Shown here in pieces: positions 12,352 to 13,427 of a stretch of 13,427 bases of DNA. Below the pieces are notes generated by a model that ran no database searches, was not told where the DNA came from, and saw only the letters and a program-made list of their open reading frames with translations. A program made the position numbers and the translations under genes. Numbering within the stretch: the first letter of the stretch is position 1; the number at the start of each line of letters is the position of its first letter. Origin of the DNA: Anaerobacillus sp. (GTDB taxonomy: Bacteria; Bacillota; Bacilli; Bacillales_H; Anaerobacillaceae); the NCBI GenBank assembly GCA_007120055.1, contig SKOL01000406.1:1-13427 (forward strand), in the 5' to 3' direction.

Positions 12352-12729
12352 ATGATGAATATGAACGAATTTGAGGCAGTAATCAATAAACCGCCGAATA
12401 TTAGGTACGAGTATTTCATAAAGAAGGTTGTTGATTTTGAAGAAGTATGGGGCTTGTATAATGATGGATGGGCAACGGCTCTTGACGAGGGAGGTAATCA
12501 ACTTATACCATTCTTTCCTAAAAAAGAATTTGCAGAAAGTTGTGCTAAGAATGAATGGGAAGGGTATAAACCAGAAGTGATTGATTTGACTGAATTTATA
12601 AATGATTGGCTATCTGGAATGAGTAATGATGGAATTAAGCCTTCCATCTTCCCAAATGATGATAATACTGTTGTGTTAAATATTGACGAACTTCTTTCGG
12701 ATTTAGAAAATGAACTTGAAAATTATTAA
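12352..12729 (+). CDS. DUF2750 family protein
   Basis: This 125-residue cytosolic protein matches the DUF2750 family along its whole length. It shows RYEYFIKKVVDFEEVWGLYN at about residues 18-37, then DGWATALDEGGNQLIPFFPKKEFAE, then NEWEGYKPEVIDLTEFINDW. It ends with the PSIFPNDDNTVVLNIDELLSDLE stretch. All the usual blocks and spacings are present, so it is complete. The function of the family is not established; it is often found as a stand-alone, immunity-like small gene. I chose the ATG at 12352, with AAAAGGA about 8 bp upstream; an in-frame TTG precedes it and a second ATG follows it immediately. Confidence 0.88.
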   Translation: MMNMNEFEAVINKPPNIRYEYFIKKVVDFEEVWGLYNDGWATALDEGGNQLIPFFPKKEFAESCAKNEWEGYKPEVIDLTEFINDWLSGMSNDGIKPSIFPNDDNTVVLNIDELLSDLENELENY

Positions 12730-12762
12730 ACTAACGGGGGCGATAGTATAACAGACTGTCGC
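12729..12762. repeat. spacer repeat copy
   Basis: AAACTAACGGGGGCGATAGT followed by ATAACAGACTGTCG begins at the stop codon of the DUF2750 gene. It is the CTAACGGGGGC form of the dispersed repeat. Confidence 0.55.
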
Positions 12763-12810
12763 TGCTATTATGTAGTTCTAGAATTTGAACAATTAGGAGG
12801 ATTATCTGCT

Positions 12811-13152
12811 ATGAAAAAGGTAGCTATGGTTTTGTTTTTATTATTAATAGTAATAGGATGTTCTCAAAATATACCTTATGCAGAATCAGAGGAACGATAT
12901 AAAATCTTTTATATCGCACCAGAAAATAAAGATGATAAACACTATGACCATTTTCAATGGTTTACTGATTTTCATGAAGAAAATACAGATGTAGGCTTAC
13001 TAGTGTATGATTTACATTTAACAGAAGAAACATATCCATCTTTAGATGCAAATGAGGCACCATACTTTTATATATTAGACCAAAAGAAAGTTCTTCTCGA
13101 AACAAACGATTTTGAAGAAGTAAGAAAATTCTTGGAAGAAAATATTGAATAG
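12811..13152 (+). CDS. small lipoprotein, relative of the 1764-2156 gene
   Basis: This 113-residue protein starts at an ATG with TTAGGAGG about 10 bp upstream. Its signal peptide ends in VIGC (Cys17), so it should be a lipoprotein. The mature domain has a first strand (YKIFYIAPE), a helix, a second strand (DVGLLVYDLHL) and then YPSLDANEAPYFYILDQKKVLLETNDFEEV. That block aligns residue by residue with YPKLNIEEAP.VMVFDNKELILKTYDLNEAV of the lipoprotein at 1764, so the two are paralogues or horizontally spread homologues. The EAP segment followed by a strand recalls the cis-Pro region of thioredoxin-like folds, but there is no CxxC. Function unknown. Confidence 0.8.
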   Translation: MKKVAMVLFLLLIVIGCSQNIPYAESEERYKIFYIAPENKDDKHYDHFQWFTDFHEENTDVGLLVYDLHLTEETYPSLDANEAPYFYILDQKKVLLETNDFEEVRKFLEENIE

Positions 13153-13310
13153 TTCTGTTAAACAAACGAGAGCTTATGTTGAATAAGAAATCGAAAAAAA
13201 AGATCCATTTGTTGCGCAGTACAATGATACTATTCAATAAAAATGAAATTCAATAATACCAACTAGTATTAGATAAAAAATTTTAAAAAGTGTCCTTAGG
13301 AGAAATAAGG

Positions 13311-13427
13311 CTGGGCTTCGTATTGGCACCAGCGAATTTTACGGGAAATGGACCTTACGTCCGACGAGTCGATCGAGTTCGCAAAACTAAACGCTGGTGT
13401 TGTGCAACCGTCGAAAACGCAGATCAA
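13311..13427. other. GC-richer segment at window end, partial gene or structured element
   Basis: Composition changes sharply here. The plus frame from 13311 stays open to the window end ([20 protein letters not shown] and onward), and one minus-strand frame is also open across it. The arms CACCAGCG (13327-13334) and CGCTGGTG (13392-13399) form an 8-bp inverted repeat around a 57-base interior. It could be the truncated start of a gene or a structured RNA or repeat. I cannot decide from this fragment. Confidence 0.35.

Overview
The window is AT-rich DNA from a low-GC Gram-positive, most likely a member of the Bacillaceae. The basis is strong AGGAGG-type ribosome binding sites, frequent TTG/GTG starts, many small lipoproteins with a lipobox, a DUF2750 protein and a possible YesK-like protein. 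I cannot name the genus. No rRNA, tRNA, CRISPR array or DDE-transposase insertion sequence is visible.

Layout. (1) 1-2230: small chromosomal-type membrane and envelope genes: a two-TM peptide, a tandem pair of Tic20/DUF4870-like membrane proteins and a small thioredoxin-like lipoprotein ending at a clear terminator. (2) 2340-7750: a recombinase island. A leftward operon encodes one large serine recombinase and a 54-residue ribbon-helix-helix-like protein. A divergent rightward run encodes 68- and 50-residue orphan proteins and two more large serine recombinases, nearly translationally coupled. Terminators close both ends. The three recombinases differ strongly from each other. (3) 7750-8272: about 520 bp of non-coding DNA packed with symmetry: a 50-bp near-perfect palindrome and four direct CTCGGT-headed motifs in two pairs, each pair spaced exactly 31 bp, with a fifth inverted copy in the palindrome. 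(4) 8273-9374: a helix-turn-helix protein carrying a textbook sliding-clamp-binding pentapeptide (QLSLF) near its C-terminus, convergent with an XRE-family regulator; both stop codons lie inside one shared terminator hairpin. (5) 9375-9903: no confident gene. (6) 9904-13152: small secreted, membrane and cytosolic genes (two membrane proteins, two lipoproteins, a membrane-anchored protein, a DUF2750 protein). They are separated by spacers carrying a recurring AACG.AGC / TTAGTGGAA.A repeat. (7) 13311-13427: an unresolved, GC-richer segment.

How the parts may work together. The trio of recombinases with their small companion ORFs looks like the mobility module of an integrated element; the small proteins are candidates for directionality or regulatory factors. 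The palindrome/iteron-like region followed by the HTH protein with a clamp-binding motif resembles a replication or maintenance module (inference). A small lipoprotein of the same family lies on each side of the island, so the element sits in a neighbourhood of fast-evolving accessory envelope genes.
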